Source: Parasphingorhabdus litoris DSM 22379
GTDB lineage: Bacteria > Pseudomonadota > Alphaproteobacteria > Sphingomonadales > Sphingomonadaceae
Assembly (NCBI RefSeq): GCF_020906275.1
Contig: NZ_CP086727.1
Location: forward strand, 868,001-932,000
Reading direction: 5' to 3'
DNA length: 64,000 nt
The position numbers and the translations under genes were made by a program. The notes beneath the pieces are model-generated. The model ran no database searches. It worked only from the letters and a program-made list of their open reading frames with translations, and was not told the origin of the DNA. Positions within the stretch are counted from its first letter, which is position 1; each line of letters begins with the position of its first letter. Positions 54,053 through 63,898 of the stretch are shown in pieces.

Positions 54053-56770
54053 CTACCCACTATTCCTCAGTGCCGTCGCAATAGCATTAAGCGACAATTG
54101 TATGCCTTCCCCAATGCGCGGATCGTCTTCTCCGGCACGTAGACGTTTCATCAATTCAATCTGCAAGTGATTAAGTGGTTCAATATAGGGCAGACGCAAT
54201 TCGATGCTGTTGAACAGCGCAGGGTTCTTGGCCAGCAAGTGGGGCTGGTCGGTGATCTCCAATAAGATATCGCGGGTTTGTTCCCAGCCGGAACGGATAC
54301 GATTGAAATAGCTCTCTCGTATGACTTCATCTTCAACCAGTTCGGCATAGCGAGCCGCAATACCCATGTCGGACTTGGCGAGAACCATTTCCATGTTGGA
54401 CAGCGTTGCCATAAAAAAGGGCCAGCTTTGCGCCATATCTTTCAGTTTCTCAACGTCATCATGGGCGCTGAGTGCCTGACCAACGCCATACCAGCCCGGT
54501 AACATCACCCGCGCCTGTGCCCAGCTAAAGACCCAGGGGATGGCGCGCAAATCTTCAATTTTGTCGCTTTTTGTCCGGCTGGCCGGGCGGGACCCGATTT
54601 TCAGCTTTGCGATTTCTGTGAGCGGTGTCATTTGACGGAAGAAGGTCCTGAAACTGTCGTTACCATAAACTAGGTCTCGATATTCTGCGAAAGCGGTTTG
54701 CGAAATCTGGTTCATCGCTTCGGCAAAGCCAGCCTGGACCTTTTCTTCGGATGGATCGGGCTCAAGCGAACGGAGCAAAACTGCCGATGTCATTGCCTCA
54801 AGATTGGCTTCAGCTACCGCCATTGTGCCATATTTCGCAGCAATGACTTCGCCCTGTTCGGTAATCCTGATACGCCCGTCTACAGTGCCTTTGGGCTGCG
54901 CTTTGATCGCGCCAAAGGCAGAGCCGCCACCGCGACCGACCGCACCGCCACGGCCGTGGAACAACTGCATTTTTACACCAGCATTATCAAACACGGGTGT
55001 TAGCGCTTGGCTGGCTTTGAACAGGCTCCAGGTCGAGGTCAGATAACCGCCATCCTTGTTGCTGTCCGAATAGCCGATCATGACTTCCTGAGCGCCGCGG
55101 GCACGCGTCAGGGCCTGCATTTCCGGTAGTGCAAAAAAGTCGGTCATGACTTGCGGTGCATTTTCCAAGTCTGCAACGGTCTCAAACAGGGGCACGGCCA
55201 TGATTGGGCAGGTTGGTGCTGCGCTATTGTCGGCCGAAGCGCGGTATAGGCCCGCCTCCATCAGCAGAACATAAACTTCCAAGATATCGGAAACAGTTTC
55301 ACCGTTGCTGATGTTGTAGTTGACGATAACCTCAGGTCCATATTGATCATGGGCCTCGGCCGCAGCGCGCAGGATAGACAATTCTTTTGCCGTCTCTTCG
55401 CTATAGTTGATCCATTGGCTCACCAGCGGGCGATTATTCGCCAGTTCCTGCCGAAGGATCTTTACACGCGCATCTTCGTCTAGACTGAGGTAATCGTCTT
55501 CTACGCCGGCCTCGGCGAGCAGTTCGGCAACAACTCGCTCATGGATACGGCTGTTTTGACGCATATCGAGCGTGGCGAGGTGAAATCCGAACAGTTCAAC
55601 TGTGCGAATGAGACGACCCAGAGCGCCCGATGTTGCAAAGACACCTTTGCCGCCAGAACGTAAGCCGTGCGCCAGTGTAACCAGATCTTTGCGCAGTTGC
55701 TGCGGATTTTCGTAGGGGTCTGCAGCAATTGGTGAAGGGCGTCCGGGAACATGGCCGCATAGTTTCAAATGGGTGGCGGAAAGACGCGCATAGATACCGG
55801 AAAGAGCGCGCCGATAGGGTTCGTCTTTGCGGCTTGGGGCATCATCACCGCTGGCTTCAGCCAAGGCTAATACTTCTTGCGGAACATCCGCGAGCTCTGT
55901 GGAAATACTCAGTTCCGCGCCCATTGCATGGATACGGGCAAGATAATAGCCGATGACAGTTTCTGCAGCGCGCGACAAAGCTTCGCGCATCGCATCGGCG
56001 TCGACAAACGGGTTACCGTCGCGGTCACCGCCAATCCAGCTGCCGAGTTTTAGAAAGTTGGGTAGGCGAGCGCCGAGTACTTTTTCCCATTTGCCATAAA
56101 GTTTCGGCAGTACGGGTAGAAATACATCGCGCATATAACTCTGTGAAATCTGCACCTCATCGGTTACAAACAGACGCTCGCGACGCAGCGGCCTTGTCTG
56201 CCAAAGCAGTGCGATTTGCCGCATGATGGCTTCGTCAAGTACGTCGCCTTGGGGCGTGGTGTCCGCTCCGGCATCTTTCATCAGCAACAATTCGGCAATC
56301 CGCGCCTTATGATCGATCATGCTCTTACGCCGGACCTCGGTAGGATGGGCGGTCAACACGGGCGCGATCAGGGCATCGTCGAGCACGGCCAATATCGCTT
56401 TTTCATCAACCCCTTCACTAGCCAGTTTTTCAATGGCCTCAGTGACGCTGGCACCTTCTTCTGCGGCCACTCCTTGACGATCCTCAGCGAGATTGGCGAG
56501 CAAAGAAAACAGCATGAAACCGCGTACAAAAGCTGTGGTTTCGTCCAGTGACAATGCATCAAGGCCTGGATCAATTGCCTCTGCATCAGCGACACCGCGA
56601 TGGCGATCGACGCTGGTCGAGCGAATATACTCGGTGCGACGATAAAGCTCTTCACCGCCATAAGAACGGATTACATCACCGAGCAATTTGCCGAGATATT
56701 TAATGTCAGGATTTTGGCGAACGACCAGTGAAGGTGTTGCCGATGAATCGTTGGGGAGGTTATCAGTCAT
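54053..56770 (-). CDS. ppc: Phosphoenolpyruvate carboxylase
   Basis: About 905 residues, normal for bacterial PEPC. It adds bicarbonate to phosphoenolpyruvate, giving oxaloacetate for the TCA cycle. VLTAHPTEVRRKS has the catalytic His, GGDRDGNPFV binds substrate, and FHGRGGAVGRGGG is the mobile Gly-rich loop; GYSDSNKDGGYLTS and the C-terminal RNSG (final Gly) are also conserved. ATG 56770 is favoured; a GTG at 56785 is in frame. Single gene; 56771-57011 upstream holds no other gene. Confidence 0.96.
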   Translation of the reverse strand: MTDNLPNDSSATPSLVVRQNPDIKYLGKLLGDVIRSYGGEELYRRTEYIRSTSVDRHRGVADAEAIDPGLDALSLDETTAFVRGFMLFSLLANLAEDRQGVAAEEGASVTEAIEKLASEGVDEKAILAVLDDALIAPVLTAHPTEVRRKSMIDHKARIAELLLMKDAGADTTPQGDVLDEAIMRQIALLWQTRPLRRERLFVTDEVQISQSYMRDVFLPVLPKLYGKWEKVLGARLPNFLKLGSWIGGDRDGNPFVDADAMREALSRAAETVIGYYLARIHAMGAELSISTELADVPQEVLALAEASGDDAPSRKDEPYRRALSGIYARLSATHLKLCGHVPGRPSPIAADPYENPQQLRKDLVTLAHGLRSGGKGVFATSGALGRLIRTVELFGFHLATLDMRQNSRIHERVVAELLAEAGVEDDYLSLDEDARVKILRQELANNRPLVSQWINYSEETAKELSILRAAAEAHDQYGPEVIVNYNISNGETVSDILEVYVLLMEAGLYRASADNSAAPTCPIMAVPLFETVADLENAPQVMTDFFALPEMQALTRARGAQEVMIGYSDSNKDGGYLTSTWSLFKASQALTPVFDNAGVKMQLFHGRGGAVGRGGGSAFGAIKAQPKGTVDGRIRITEQGEVIAAKYGTMAVAEANLEAMTSAVLLRSLEPDPSEEKVQAGFAEAMNQISQTAFAEYRDLVYGNDSFRTFFRQMTPLTEIAKLKIGSRPASRTKSDKIEDLRAIPWVFSWAQARVMLPGWYGVGQALSAHDDVEKLKDMAQSWPFFMATLSNMEMVLAKSDMGIAARYAELVEDEVIRESYFNRIRSGWEQTRDILLEITDQPHLLAKNPALFNSIELRLPYIEPLNHLQIELMKRLRAGEDDPRIGEGIQLSLNAIATALRNSG

Positions 56771-56992
56771 GCCGCGTAGCTGCACGGCTGTGACAACGTG
56801 GTCAAGAAAATCCTGATGATCGTAAAAATTGATACGATCTCGGCTGATGCAGAACTTTTCTCATTAAGCTTAGGACAGACATATTGGCGCAAAATAGAAA
56901 GGGCTCAACCACTTTCGAAGAAGGACTCCTATCACACCATGTTTTCAATCAGCTTGACCTTTTGACTTTCCATTTGCTCTAATCGAGGACAG

Positions 56993-57015
56993 CTAAAAAG
57001 CTGCAGGCTTTTTAG
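56993..57015 (-). terminator. Terminator overlapping the HNH gene stop codon
   Basis: Perfect nine-base stem CTAAAAAGC/GCTTTTTAG with a five-base loop. Read on the minus strand, the TAA stop of the HNH gene is part of the stem and the T-run forms the descending arm. Symmetric, so it could work in both directions. Confidence 0.6.
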
Positions 57016-57578
57016 CCTTCTAGTTCGATGTCCCAATAGAGCCAGTCATGCCATGTTTCGTGCAGGAAATTCGGCGGGAAAGCACGGCCATGTTCCTGAA
57101 GCTGCCAGTTAGTTGGTTTAATCGGTTTGTTCGACAGCTGCATATGCGCTTCTTTTGGCGTCCGGCCGCCCTTTTTCAGGTTGCAGGGCAGACAAGCCGT
57201 CGCGACATTTTCCCAGGTTGTTCTTCCCTTTTGGCGGCGGGGAATGACATGGTCGAAAGTTAAATTGTCCAAGCTGCCGCAATATTGGCAAGTAAATTTG
57301 TCTCGCAGAAACAGATTAAATCGAGTGAAGGCAGGATATTCGGAAGGCTTCACGTAGTTTTTCAGCGCGATAACCGAGGGAATTTTCATGTCGAGATTCG
57401 GACTATGTACCTCGCGTTCATAGCTGGAAACAATATTAACTCGGTCCAAAAACACAGCCTTGATCGCGGTTTGCCATGGCCAAAGGCTTAAGGGATAATA
57501 AGATAGCGGCGTATAGTCAGCGTTCAGCACCAGTGACGGGCAACTTTCAGGATGCCGCAACAGGTCGGGATGATACAT
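57012..57578 (-). CDS. HNH endonuclease
   Basis: A 188-residue protein with a C-terminal HNH domain: CQYCG and CLPCN form a structural zinc site, and FDHVIPRRQKGRTTWENVATAC supplies the DH, N and H residues of the nuclease motif. The N-terminal 80 residues (NADYTPLSYYPLSLWPWQTAI, VFLDRVNIV) match the stand-alone HNH proteins that are widespread in alphaproteobacteria and cyanobacteria, whose role is unclear. A GGGAG site precedes the ATG. No restriction, phage or mobile genes are near. Confidence 0.9.
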   Translation of the reverse strand: MYHPDLLRHPESCPSLVLNADYTPLSYYPLSLWPWQTAIKAVFLDRVNIVSSYEREVHSPNLDMKIPSVIALKNYVKPSEYPAFTRFNLFLRDKFTCQYCGSLDNLTFDHVIPRRQKGRTTWENVATACLPCNLKKGGRTPKEAHMQLSNKPIKPTNWQLQEHGRAFPPNFLHETWHDWLYWDIELEG

Positions 57579-57675
57579 AGTCTAACTACTCCCTTAGTCT
57601 TTGACTGTATGCTCTTTATCCGCAAGAACATGACATGATCATTACAACTGACATGCAAAGAACATTATCTGCCCT

Positions 57676-58566
57676 ATGACGTCAAGGGGAGATGTTAACC
57701 AAGATATTGTGGTGCGCTTTGCGCCAAGCCCCAACGGATTGTTGCATTTGGGGCATGCTTATGCTGCCTGCATCGCTCATGACTATGCACGCAGCCGTAG
57801 CGGGAAGCTGCTGTTGAGGATTGAAGACATCGATCGCGGACGCAGCAAGCCAGAGTTTATCAAGGCCATATTGTCAGACTTGCGCTGGCTCGGGCTTGAC
57901 TGGGACGGAGACCCCATTTTCCAATCCCAACGGTTTGACAGTTATCTAGAAGCGTTCAAAAAATTGAACGAAAAAAGGCTGCTCTACCCGTGTTTTTGTA
58001 CCCGATCATCAATGCGAGCGATTCAGGAAAAAGAAACACTGGCAGACGGGCCAGATGGTCCGATTTATCCAGGTACCTGTCGAGGCCTTGATCGAGATGA
58101 AATTGCAGAACGGTTGGAGCGCGAACCCCATAGTTGGCGGCTGGATGTTGCAAAAGCCATGCTTCAAGCCGGCGAATTGACTTGGTCGGACGAACGATGT
58201 GGACAACAAATTGCCGATCCGGAGGCACTTGGCGACATTGTACTCATACCCAAGGATATACCGGTCAGCTATCATCTGGCGGTTACTCTTGACGATGCGC
58301 GGGATGGAATCACCCACGTCGTGCGCGGCTCAGATCTATTCGCGTCCACACATATTCACCGGTTGTTGCAAGCCTTGTTGAATTTGCCGACCCCTATCTA
58401 TGTCCATCATCCGGTTTTACTGGACGAAACAGGAGCCAAGCTGTCGAAAAGTCGTGATTCTGCATCTTTAGCCGTATTGCGCGAACAAGGGGGCGACGGA
58501 TACCTATTGGCCCGTGAATTGCGGAAAAATATATTCCCGGTTGGAATTACTGCTTCGAAGGACTAA
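57676..58566 (+). CDS. gluQ: Glutamyl-Q tRNA(Asp) synthetase
   Basis: A 296-residue truncated glutamyl-tRNA synthetase paralogue that attaches glutamate to queuosine in tRNA(Asp). It has the class I signatures LLHLGHAYAA (HIGH-like) and AKLSKSRDS (KMSKS-like), and the zinc ligands YPCFCTR and YPGTC. The anticodon-binding domain is absent, as expected for GluQ-RS. The ribosome site is weak. It is divergent from the HNH gene with 97 bases between. Confidence 0.94.
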   Translation: MTSRGDVNQDIVVRFAPSPNGLLHLGHAYAACIAHDYARSRSGKLLLRIEDIDRGRSKPEFIKAILSDLRWLGLDWDGDPIFQSQRFDSYLEAFKKLNEKRLLYPCFCTRSSMRAIQEKETLADGPDGPIYPGTCRGLDRDEIAERLEREPHSWRLDVAKAMLQAGELTWSDERCGQQIADPEALGDIVLIPKDIPVSYHLAVTLDDARDGITHVVRGSDLFASTHIHRLLQALLNLPTPIYVHHPVLLDETGAKLSKSRDSASLAVLREQGGDGYLLARELRKNIFPVGITASKD

Positions 58567-58575
58567 TTGTCATTT

Positions 58576-58806
58576 ATGAGCTATGTACTGATATTGCTAA
58601 TTTTGCTGGCGGCGGGTGCCGTTGTCTATGCTTTGGTCCGGGGCCTGATCGCTTTCGTAAACATGGAGCCCGAAGATGTTGACGCTGAAGGGGTGACTGC
58701 TTCTCACAAAAAGCAGAATGAAATGATGTTCGCACGCGTTAAATATCAGGCTCTTGCCGTGATTTTGGTGGCCTTGCTTCTCTTGCTTGCAGGTGGTCAA
58801 AGCTAG
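58576..58806 (+). CDS. Twin transmembrane helix small protein (HIG1-like)
   Basis: 76 residues from the ATG at 58576 (a TTG three codons upstream is also in frame). Two membrane helices (about 3-26 and 56-73) flank a short acidic loop and the segment KKQNEMMFARVKYQALAV, matching the HIG_1_N/twin-helix small proteins of alphaproteobacteria, relatives of mitochondrial respiratory-supercomplex factors. It starts 10 bases after gluQ and precedes the adenosyltransferase gene by 12 bases. Confidence 0.82.
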   Translation: MSYVLILLILLAAGAVVYALVRGLIAFVNMEPEDVDAEGVTASHKKQNEMMFARVKYQALAVILVALLLLLAGGQS

Positions 58807-58818
58807 GGCCACAAAGCG

Positions 58819-59397
58819 ATGGTTAAGCTCAATAAAATATACACAAAGACGGGTGACGATGGCACAACGGGGCTGGTCGACGGTTCTCGTATTGCCAAAA
58901 ATGATCAGCGTATGGCCGCCATTGGCGATGTTGATGAGCTTAACAGCGCGCTTGGATTGGCAGTCTGTGACATTGCTGATGCAGCACTGGCCAAATCGAT
59001 GCGGGTGATTCAGAATGATCTATTCGATCTCGGTGCCGATCTTGCAACGCCCGCAGGTGAGGGGGACGATTTTATGCCATCGGAAATAGTCTTACGGGTT
59101 GTCCCTTCGCAGGTTGAACGGCTTGAGGCCGAGATTGATGCGTTCAATGATGGTCTTGATCCGCTGACAAGTTTCATTCTGCCGGGTGGAGAAAAGGCTG
59201 CTGCAAGCATACACCTGGCTAGGGCAATCGCGCGGCGGGCGGAACGGACCGCCGTGGGCGCTGCACAGGTGATGGCGATTAACCCGCAAGCCTTGGCCTA
59301 TATTAACCGGCTGTCGGATTACCTTTTTGTCCTTGGGCGGGTACTCAATAATGGCGGTAAAGCCGACATTTTATGGGTTCCCGGCGCATCCCGCTGA
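58819..59397 (+). CDS. Corrinoid (cob(I)alamin) adenosyltransferase, PduO type
   Basis: A 192-residue ATP:corrinoid adenosyltransferase that makes the adenosyl form of vitamin B12. The N-terminal ATP-binding YTKTGDDGTTGLVDGSRI and the RRAERTAVG plus INRLSDYLFVLGR blocks near the C-terminus are the PduO/MMAB signature. No B12 biosynthesis genes are adjacent; the cofactor would serve enzymes elsewhere, such as methylmalonyl-CoA mutase. Confidence 0.94.
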   Translation: MVKLNKIYTKTGDDGTTGLVDGSRIAKNDQRMAAIGDVDELNSALGLAVCDIADAALAKSMRVIQNDLFDLGADLATPAGEGDDFMPSEIVLRVVPSQVERLEAEIDAFNDGLDPLTSFILPGGEKAAASIHLARAIARRAERTAVGAAQVMAINPQALAYINRLSDYLFVLGRVLNNGGKADILWVPGASR

Positions 59398-59466
59398 CGC
59401 ATTCACGCTTCGCTAAAATGCACCAAGATTGATATATTTGCACCAGGTTGGCGCGAATATAAGCAG

Positions 59467-60750
59467 TTGACCCCAAAGCCGTTCGCTCTATGTTCTACAG
59501 GCATCGAACAAATCGACGGAGTAGAACTAATCGCTCGCCAAGCCGAAACCCACAGGACAACGCCTGCGACTGTTCTTGAGACCGCCCGAAAGCAAGATTT
59601 GTTGAGCAAGTTTGAGAATGTGCGCTCTCATAGCATCTCACTTATCGCGGGATTGAGCGATGCGGATAGCACCGCTCAATCAATGGATGACGCTTCACCC
59701 GCCAAATGGCATTTGGCGCATACAAGTTGGTTTTTCGAAACCTTCCTGCTCCGCGACAATGTATCGGAATACCGATTATTTGATGACGACTATGCCTTTT
59801 TGTTCAACAGCTACTATGAAGCTGAGGGTGCCCGGCATGCACGACCTGAGCGCGGATTGTTAACCCGGCCATCCCTTCAAGAGATATTAGATTATCGGGC
59901 GCATGTTGATGCCGCGATGGTCGAGGCAATGGATGGTTTCTCCTCCCAATTGCTAGGCTTGGTTGAACTCGGACTGCATCATGAGCAGCAGCACCAGGAG
60001 CTTTTGCTAACCGACATATTGGATCTATTCTCACGCAATCCGATTGGGCCCTCCTTGCTGGAACCAAAGCCGCGTCCCGCGATTATCGATACCCCATTAG
60101 GTTGGATTGAAGGTGCGAGCGGTGTCCAATCCATTGGTCATGAGGGAAATGGATTTGCCTTTGATTGTGAAGGCCCGCGCCATGAAGTAATGTTACATCC
60201 TCATATGATCGCTAATCGGCCGGTCACAAATGGAGAGTGGCAGGCCTTTATTGCTGATGGTGGGTATCGTGATCCACGCCATTGGCTTTCCGATGGTTGG
60301 TCCTGGGTACAAGAGCAAAATATCCATGCCCCGCTTCATTGGCGAGAGCGTGATGGCGTGACTGAAGAATTTACCTTGCAGGGTTGGCGCGAGATTATTC
60401 TATGTGCGCCTGTCCGCCATATCAGCCTTTTCGAAGCCGATGCTTATGCTTCTTGGGCGGATGCCCGGCTTCCGACCGAAGCGGAATGGGAAGTCGCTGC
60501 AGAAAATGGATTGCCTGATATTGGCAGCGTTTGGGAATGGACTGGCAGCGCCTATCGTCCCTATCCCGGTTTCCAGGCGGCTGAAGGCGCCGTCGGCGAA
60601 TATAATGGCAAATTCATGTCCGGACAGTTTGTATTGAAAGGCGGCAGTGTCGCGACACCATCCGGCCATATGCGCCATAGCTATCGTAACTTCTTTTACC
60701 CCCACCAGCGCTGGCAATTTACTGGCTTGCGTCTTGCCAAAGATATCTGA
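59467..60750 (+). CDS. egtB: Ergothioneine biosynthesis protein EgtB
   Basis: A 427-residue non-haem iron enzyme that joins cysteine or gamma-glutamylcysteine to hercynine with oxygen. The N-terminal DinB-like domain has the iron histidines in HLAHTSWFFE and HHEQQHQE; the C-terminal formylglycine-generating-enzyme-like domain has RPVTNGEWQAFI, LPTEAEWEVA, and WEWTGSAYRPYPGF near the end. The start is an in-frame TTG without a strong ribosome site, so the N-terminus is uncertain by up to about 20 residues. egtD follows 49 bases later. Confidence 0.94.
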   Translation: MTPKPFALCSTGIEQIDGVELIARQAETHRTTPATVLETARKQDLLSKFENVRSHSISLIAGLSDADSTAQSMDDASPAKWHLAHTSWFFETFLLRDNVSEYRLFDDDYAFLFNSYYEAEGARHARPERGLLTRPSLQEILDYRAHVDAAMVEAMDGFSSQLLGLVELGLHHEQQHQELLLTDILDLFSRNPIGPSLLEPKPRPAIIDTPLGWIEGASGVQSIGHEGNGFAFDCEGPRHEVMLHPHMIANRPVTNGEWQAFIADGGYRDPRHWLSDGWSWVQEQNIHAPLHWRERDGVTEEFTLQGWREIILCAPVRHISLFEADAYASWADARLPTEAEWEVAAENGLPDIGSVWEWTGSAYRPYPGFQAAEGAVGEYNGKFMSGQFVLKGGSVATPSGHMRHSYRNFFYPHQRWQFTGLRLAKDI

Positions 60751-60799
60751 GGCAAAAGATATCTGACCCTTTCACCCTGACTGCCGAGGACGGTTTTTC

Positions 60800-61759
60800 A
60801 TGGATATGACAACGAGCCGGGTTGATCCGGCATTTCGCGAAGATGTTCGTCGCTGCTTTGATGACGAAAGCCATGCAATTCCTGCGCGCTGGCTCTATGA
60901 TCATGCTGGCTCGGAGCTGTTCGAGCAGATTACTGAGCTCCCGGAATATTATCCAACGCGCACTGAAACCGCCTTGCTCAAGAGCTACTGCAGCGAAGTG
61001 GCGGATATTGGTGGCAAAGGGCGCGCCGTTATTGAATTTGGCTCTGGTAGCTCAACTAAGACACCGCATCTCATTCGTGCGATACAGTCTGCTGCTTATG
61101 TGCCGATTGATATCTCGGGTGAATTTCTCGCTGCCAGTGCAGCACAATTTCAGGAACAATTTCCCGAGCTTCCCATTTATCCGCTGGAAGCAGATTTCAT
61201 GCGGCGGATAAATCTTCCGGCTGAAGTCTCTGATATACCGAAACTTGGATTTTTCCCAGGTTCAACTATCGGCAACATGGTTGCACGCACTTCGGTTGAT
61301 TTGCTTTGTTTCATGCGTGAGACATTGGGTATAGGGTCACAGTTGCTCATCGGGTTTGACCGGATCAAAGATCCCGATGTTCTTGTTGCAGCCTATGACG
61401 ACAGTGCCGGCGTTACGGCGCAATTTTCGCTGAATTTGCTTCACCGAATTAATCGCGAGATGAACAGCGATATAGCTGTCGATCAATTTCGTCATATAGC
61501 GATTTGGAATGACCTGTATGCGAGAATTGAAATTTATCTTGAGGCCCAGTCAGACATTGGTTTCTCGATCGACGCGCGCCACTATCAAATGGCCAAAGGA
61601 CAGCAAATCCATATCGAGAACAGTCACAAATATGGCCTACGCGATGCGCGGTTGATGCTGCGGGCTGGTGGTTGGTCACCAGTTAAGGAATGGAGCGATG
61701 AAAACGACTATTTCTCGCTGGTTCTTGCAGAAGCGCGGCCGCATAGAAATGCACCCTGA
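60800..61759 (+). CDS. egtD: L-histidine N-alpha-methyltransferase EgtD
   Basis: A 319-residue SAM-dependent enzyme that trimethylates histidine to hercynine, the first step of ergothioneine synthesis. FEQITELPEYYPTRTETALL near 39-58 and IEFGSGSSTKT (SAM motif) are diagnostic; GFFPGSTIGN is the third conserved block. It is full length. With egtB it makes a two-gene pathway; egtA, egtC and egtE are not present here, as in many proteobacteria. Confidence 0.95.
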   Translation: MDMTTSRVDPAFREDVRRCFDDESHAIPARWLYDHAGSELFEQITELPEYYPTRTETALLKSYCSEVADIGGKGRAVIEFGSGSSTKTPHLIRAIQSAAYVPIDISGEFLAASAAQFQEQFPELPIYPLEADFMRRINLPAEVSDIPKLGFFPGSTIGNMVARTSVDLLCFMRETLGIGSQLLIGFDRIKDPDVLVAAYDDSAGVTAQFSLNLLHRINREMNSDIAVDQFRHIAIWNDLYARIEIYLEAQSDIGFSIDARHYQMAKGQQIHIENSHKYGLRDARLMLRAGGWSPVKEWSDENDYFSLVLAEARPHRNAP

Positions 61760-61784
61760 TCGCGTCTTCGAAGCCTAAACGTCT

Positions 61785-62900
61785 TTATTCGCTTTCAGGC
61801 TCTTTTTGCGCAATCGGCCCTTCGATGTTCTTATATTCTGCGCGCCAGGTTGTGATCCACCTTATAACGCCGCGACATTCACGCATGCTATTCGCATGGA
61901 TCAATCGAAATTTTTCACCATCCCAGATATAGTTCTCTGAATTACCGCAATCACCAATGCCGCGGCCTTTCGCAAAGCTGCTTAATATCTGTCGATCTTC
62001 GTCCCATTGCGCGTTCACCAACAGAGGTGGCCGATCTTCACCACCCCATGATGGCTGTAAATCATAGGTTGCTGGTCGAAAAGCCCAGCTAGCACCTTCT
62101 TTTTCATCACCCTTTATTTCGCCAATATAGGCAGCGCTGGAAAAATTGTAGGCGCCGGAGCCACAAGACATCAAAACTAATGCGCGGTAGCGACCGTCCT
62201 TTTGACCCAGTGGAAAAATTTGGTCCTCAATCAAGCCGAATCTACTGTCTTTGCAAGGTGAATTCTCAACCAGATCAACTATTTCACTTGTTGCGGGAAT
62301 TCGTTGTGCGGGTGCCCATGGTTGAACCGAAACAACAGGGAAATGTTTTTCAACAGGCCTGTAACTTCGACGTCCTTTGGCAATTAATGCCGTCGGTGTG
62401 CGGGTTCTTTTCTGTTGCTGATCGATATAGCGCAAGGCAGCTGTCGAGCCTGACAGGGATATTTTCTTGAGACTATCCCCATTTGCGGCTTGTACTTCCA
62501 ATTTTTGACCGCGTGCGATCGCAATAGTTAGTTTCTTGGCATTGTCACCAACAATCTGAATGGGATCATCTTGCTCGACCATTTTTCCGCTATTTACGAC
62601 TTTGCCGTCAATAACTATTCGATAGCCTTCAATATCGGCTACCTGCAACGGGGCCTGCACCGTCAATTTATCATCAACTCCGGCTGCGCGGCTGATGATG
62701 ATCGGTCCGCCCCATTCCTCAAAGCCTTTTTCAACATCAAAGACCAGTGAGATCGCTTCACAATCACCGTGATTGTCACAACCTACAGTCCAGTCTTTAA
62801 AGACTTTAACTTCACCCGGCACGGGAATGGGTTGCTCATCGCTGGCCGTTGTGGTGGCTGCAAGGGCCAGCAGGGCCATAGTGGAAATAATAGGGGACAT
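61785..62900 (-). CDS. DUF1176 family exported protein
   Basis: A 371-residue protein with a signal-like N-terminus (MSPIISTMALLALAATTTASDEQ). KVFKDWTVGCDNHGDCEAISL in the first quarter and WRAEYK with CRGVIRWITT at the end match DUF1176 proteins, which are periplasmic proteins of unknown function with conserved cysteines. Convergent with egtD. Function is not established. Confidence 0.85.
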   Translation of the reverse strand: MSPIISTMALLALAATTTASDEQPIPVPGEVKVFKDWTVGCDNHGDCEAISLVFDVEKGFEEWGGPIIISRAAGVDDKLTVQAPLQVADIEGYRIVIDGKVVNSGKMVEQDDPIQIVGDNAKKLTIAIARGQKLEVQAANGDSLKKISLSGSTAALRYIDQQQKRTRTPTALIAKGRRSYRPVEKHFPVVSVQPWAPAQRIPATSEIVDLVENSPCKDSRFGLIEDQIFPLGQKDGRYRALVLMSCGSGAYNFSSAAYIGEIKGDEKEGASWAFRPATYDLQPSWGGEDRPPLLVNAQWDEDRQILSSFAKGRGIGDCGNSENYIWDGEKFRLIHANSMRECRGVIRWITTWRAEYKNIEGPIAQKEPESE

Positions 62901-62991
62901 ATTTGTAATCTAGCCAGTTTGCTCGACAATCGCTAGTGCCTTGTTACATCAGCATTAACATGCAGGTTATGATGAGAAAAAGGGACAATCA

Positions 62992-63861
62992 ATGAAATCA
63001 ATCGGCATTATCGGATCAGGTCAAATGGGTGCAGGTATTGCGCAAGTTTCTGCGCAGGCAGGATATCACGTATATTTGTCCGACATGAACCAGGAAATCG
63101 CCGAAAAGGCCAAGGCTGGAATTGCTAAGCAATTGTCGCGACTGGTTGAAAAAGAAAAAATTGCCCAGCAGGCAGCTCAAACCGCTCTCGACCGGATAGA
63201 AACAATTGGCTCACTGGATCCCATGGCCAGTGCCGATATAATCATTGAAGCTGCTACCGAGCGGGAAGATATCAAACGCCAGATTTTTGGAGCCGCTTCG
63301 GAGGTTCTGGGCCATCAAGCATTATTGGCCACGAACACATCTTCGATATCCATTACTCGGCTGGCGCAGGCGGTCAAAGACCCTTCCCGATTCATTGGCG
63401 TACATTTTTTCAATCCGGTTCCCTTGATGGGCCTAGTCGAAGTTATTCGTGGCCTGGCGACTAGCGACCAAAGTGTTGCCATGGCCAACAGCTATGTCAA
63501 AGCGCTTGGAAAACAAGCCGTTTTGGCGAAAGATTCTCCCTGTTTCGTGGTCAACAGGATATTGCTTCCCATGCTCAATGAGGCATTTTTTGCATTGGGT
63601 GAGGGTACAGCATCGATGGAAGATATTGATCGCGGTGTGCAGCTAGGTCTTGGTCATCCCATGGGGCCTATCACCTTGGCCGATATGATTGGGCTAGATA
63701 CTTTGCTGGAAATATTGCGCGTGCTGCAAAATGATTTTGGCGATCCGAAATACCGACCCGCACCGATATTGCTTAAATATGTTGAAGCAGGTTGGCTCGG
63801 TCGGAAAACCGGTAAGGGTTTTTATGACTATTCGGGTGAGGTGCCGGTGCCTACAATGTAA
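62992..63861 (+). CDS. 3-hydroxyacyl-CoA (3-hydroxybutyryl-CoA) dehydrogenase
   Basis: A 289-residue NAD-dependent dehydrogenase. [22 protein letters not shown] is the Rossmann start, [11 protein letters not shown] and [13 protein letters not shown] hold the active-site Ser and His, and [16 protein letters not shown] begins the C-terminal domain with the Glu/Asn pair. The short single-function form suggests 3-hydroxybutyryl-CoA oxidation or reduction (PaaH/Hbd type). A GGGAC-rich leader precedes the ATG. Confidence 0.94.
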   Translation: MKSIGIIGSGQMGAGIAQVSAQAGYHVYLSDMNQEIAEKAKAGIAKQLSRLVEKEKIAQQAAQTALDRIETIGSLDPMASADIIIEAATEREDIKRQIFGAASEVLGHQALLATNTSSISITRLAQAVKDPSRFIGVHFFNPVPLMGLVEVIRGLATSDQSVAMANSYVKALGKQAVLAKDSPCFVVNRILLPMLNEAFFALGEGTASMEDIDRGVQLGLGHPMGPITLADMIGLDTLLEILRVLQNDFGDPKYRPAPILLKYVEAGWLGRKTGKGFYDYSGEVPVPTM

Positions 63862-63898
63862 CCCGACGATAGTAGCTGGATGAAATGGAGGCGGTGCG

